From the NCBI GenBank assembly GCA_018396935.1, contig JAGTRA010000016.1:8478-14951 (forward strand): DNA of 6,474 nt, given 5' to 3'. The notes beneath the pieces are model-generated. The model saw nothing but the letters and a program-made list of their open reading frames with translations, did not search any database and was not told the origin of the DNA. The DNA is from Candidatus Bathyarchaeota archaeon. GTDB taxonomy: Archaea > Thermoproteota > Bathyarchaeia > Bathyarchaeales > Bathycorpusculaceae. A program made the translations under genes and the position numbers. Positions 6,370-6,474 of this stretch are shown here, piece after piece (position 1 is the first letter of the stretch; each line of letters starts with the position of its first letter).

Positions 6370-6474
6370 TATTGTTTTTCCTCTAACCTTTTCTTTAGGG
6401 CTCCATAAACGGTTGTTGGCAATCCCCAAAGGGTTGTAAAGCCTTCAGCATAGGCTTGATTGAATGAAGTCTTA
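6369..6474 (-). CDS. argG: Argininosuccinate synthase, C-terminal 35 residues (5' end outside the window)
   Basis: The full enzyme ligates citrulline and aspartate with ATP to give argininosuccinate, the substrate of ArgH. The visible residues begin KTSFNQAYAEGFTTLWGLP and continue TTVYGALKK to TAA (6369-6371). The pattern SFxQxxAEGFxxLWGLP is the typical C-terminus of bacterial and archaeal argininosuccinate synthases, and its position directly before argH agrees. The stop overlaps the argH start by one base (TAATG), implying an argGH operon with translational coupling. Only this terminal piece is present, so the catalytic regions cannot be judged. Confidence 0.9.
   Translation of the reverse strand, partial: KTSFNQAYAEGFTTLWGLPTTVYGALKKRLEEKQ

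Noticed and set aside
6369..6429. Longer argH N-terminus extending into argG (start near 6429)
   Set aside because: The extra 20 residues are the out-of-frame reading of the argG C-terminus. The ATG at 6369, overlapping the argG stop as TAATG, gives the family N-terminus.

Overview
This window looks like archaeal chromosomal DNA of moderate GC. The evidence is a threonine synthase with an N-terminal zinc ribbon, a GHMP-type homoserine kinase, a short homoserine dehydrogenase without an ACT domain, GGAGG/GGTGA ribosome-binding sites, A/T-rich TATA-like promoter elements, and T-tracts in place of bacterial hairpin terminators. An uncultured lineage of the Bathyarchaeia/Thermoproteota type would fit, but that placement is inference.

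Layout. Positions 1-152 carry the 3' end of an unidentified + strand gene. Every other gene is on the - strand and is transcribed from right to left. At the right edge are the last 35 codons of argG (argininosuccinate synthase), followed with a TAATG overlap by argH (argininosuccinate lyase, 6369-4893). These are the last two steps of arginine synthesis. argH is disrupted at about 6094-6099: its N-terminal 92 codons and its C-terminal 401 codons lie in different frames, and three or four conserved residues are missing between them. After a 93-bp A/T-rich intergenic segment comes a compact threonine operon in the order thrB (homoserine kinase), thrC (threonine synthase), hom (homoserine dehydrogenase) and lysC/ask (aspartokinase). 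The gaps between these genes are 3, 20 and 15 nt. The last gene overlaps the + strand gene tail to tail by 14 bp.

How the genes work together. Aspartokinase makes aspartyl phosphate. Aspartate-semialdehyde dehydrogenase (asd, not in this window) reduces it. Homoserine dehydrogenase then makes homoserine, ThrB phosphorylates it, and ThrC converts O-phosphohomoserine to threonine. Aspartokinase ends in two ACT domains, so it is the likely feedback-control point. The 93-bp segment probably holds both the end of the arg transcript (T-tracts) and the start of the thr transcript (TATA-like boxes, a GAGGT ribosome-binding site and a 17-bp inverted repeat that may be an operator).

I see no RNA genes, mobile elements, CRISPR arrays or novel system. 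The window is mostly ordinary amino-acid metabolism. The most notable points are the argH lesion, with its apparent microhomology footprint, and the symmetric element upstream of thrB.
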